This document shows, piece by piece, positions 4,494 to 5,134 of a stretch of DNA of 5,134 bases. The DNA lies in contig PLEA01000555.1 of assembly GCA_003136335.1 (NCBI GenBank), forward strand, positions 1-5,134. Direction: 5' to 3'. Made by a program: the position numbers and the translations under genes. The DNA comes from Acidobacteriaceae bacterium. Its GTDB lineage: Bacteria > Acidobacteriota > Terriglobia > Terriglobales > SbA1. The notes under the pieces were generated by a model. That model was given only the letters and a program-made list of their open reading frames with translations, had not been told where the DNA came from and did not search any database. Positions within the stretch are counted from its first letter, which is position 1, and each line of letters begins with the position of its first letter.

Positions 4494-5134
4494 TTAAGAC
4501 TTCAACTCCGCAAGCTGCTTCCTGGCATCTTTTGCGTCGCTGGAATTGGGATCGAGTTTCAACACCTGCTGTAATTGCTGTCGAGCGAGCGACGCTTGTC
4601 CGCTTCTCGCATAGGCCATTCCGAGGTGGTAGTGAAACGTGGGATTGTCTGGTGAATTGCTCTCTTGGCCCAGCTTCAACGCTTCCCGCAGCGAGTCGAC
4701 TGCCGACCGGTAAGCGCCTTTCTGATAGTAAATCCACCCCAAGATATCGGCGACACTGGGGGAATCTGGCATGCCACGTCGAGCGGTCTGCGCCAGCGAG
4801 AGGGCGACGTCGAGGTTGCCACCGGATTGCAACATGACAGAAGCCAAATCATTCAATGCCAGGGGACTTTCCGGCTTGATTGCGAGTGCCTTCTGATATG
4901 CCTCGGTCGCACCTTTCCAATCTCGCCGGGACTGTAAGAGCTGGCCCAGGAGAACGTAGAAAGAAGCTTCCTGTGGATTGTCCTTAAGCCCTTGCTGATA
5001 CGTGGCGATGGCGTCGTCGACATGCCCGTCGGCTGCTTGTACTTGACCAAGCTTAATCCGCGCATCGGTGTTGTTCTTATCGAGCTGTATCGCTTTGCTC
5101 AGCGCGGCCGTGGCCCCGTTCAGATCCTTCTTTT
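4494..5134 (-). CDS. TPR-repeat protein, C-terminal part (5' end beyond the right edge)
   Basis: The frame is open from the right edge to TAA 4496-4494, giving 212 residues of a tetratricopeptide-repeat protein. About five full repeats and one partial one are seen, each ending in the typical helix-B pattern: AALSKAIQLDKN, then AIATYQQGLKDNPQ, ATEAYQKALAIKPE, VALSLAQTARRGMPD, AVDSLREALKLGQE and ARQQLQQVLKLDPNS. Conserved small residues (LGQ, LGW, LGMAYARSG, YYQKGAY) fall at the expected turns. The fourth repeat carries an extra residue (SGGNL), and the fifth has a longer loop (GQESNSPDNPT). TPR arrays bind proteins. Long TPR proteins, often lipoproteins such as PrsT, accompany exosortases in EPS/PEP-CTERM loci, which fits the exosortase 1.3 kb downstream. 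The N-terminus, and so any signal peptide, is not visible. An apparent start at 4856 is an internal TTG, not the real one. Confidence 0.88.
   Translation of the reverse strand, partial: KKDLNGATAALSKAIQLDKNNTDARIKLGQVQAADGHVDDAIATYQQGLKDNPQEASFYVLLGQLLQSRRDWKGATEAYQKALAIKPESPLALNDLASVMLQSGGNLDVALSLAQTARRGMPDSPSVADILGWIYYQKGAYRSAVDSLREALKLGQESNSPDNPTFHYHLGMAYARSGQASLARQQLQQVLKLDPNSSDAKDARKQLAELKS

Overview
The window looks like an accessory stretch of a moderately GC-rich bacterial chromosome. No rRNA, tRNA, CRISPR array or mobile-element gene was recognised. An exosortase of the EPS/PEP-CTERM type points to a Gram-negative bacterium with an outer membrane and exopolysaccharide. Together with a ROK kinase and two different toxin-antitoxin (TA) families, this would suit Acidobacteriota or a similar soil or sediment lineage. 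That placement is an inference, not something the sequence proves.

Layout from left to right. (1) The minus strand from the left edge to 286 encodes a Phd/YefM-type antitoxin; its end and its presumed toxin lie beyond the window. (2) Bases 287-602 carry no convincing gene but contain a strong bulged hairpin (441-469) and a promoter-like pair serving the antitoxin. (3) A complete ROK-family sugar kinase lies at 603-1619 (+), the only plus-strand gene. (4) On the minus strand, an exosortase/archaeosortase-family protease/transpeptidase (3227 to 2322) is followed after 2 bases by a membrane-anchored fibronectin type III protein (2319 to 1678). (5) Just upstream of them, also on the minus strand, is a complete type II TA operon: an Xre/MbcA/ParS-type antitoxin (DUF2384) and a RES-domain toxin that starts on a TTG overlapping the antitoxin stop. 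(6) Bases 4224-4493 hold the TA promoter/operator and two inverted repeats. (7) From 4494 to the right edge the minus strand encodes the C-terminal part of a tetratricopeptide-repeat (TPR) protein.

Working together: TPR proteins are frequent partners of exosortases in EPS/PEP-CTERM loci, so the TPR protein, exosortase and FN3 protein probably belong to one surface-protein or exopolysaccharide locus. The RES/Xre module sits inside it, with its own promoter and a likely autoregulatory operator. The RES toxin is predicted to deplete NAD+ and the Xre protein to neutralise it and repress the operon. No PEP-CTERM sorting substrate is visible here. The most useful corrections to a default annotation are the edge antitoxin, the TTG start of the RES toxin (removing a spurious 40-residue extension), the likely downstream ATG start of the Xre antitoxin, and the extension of the TPR gene to the window edge.
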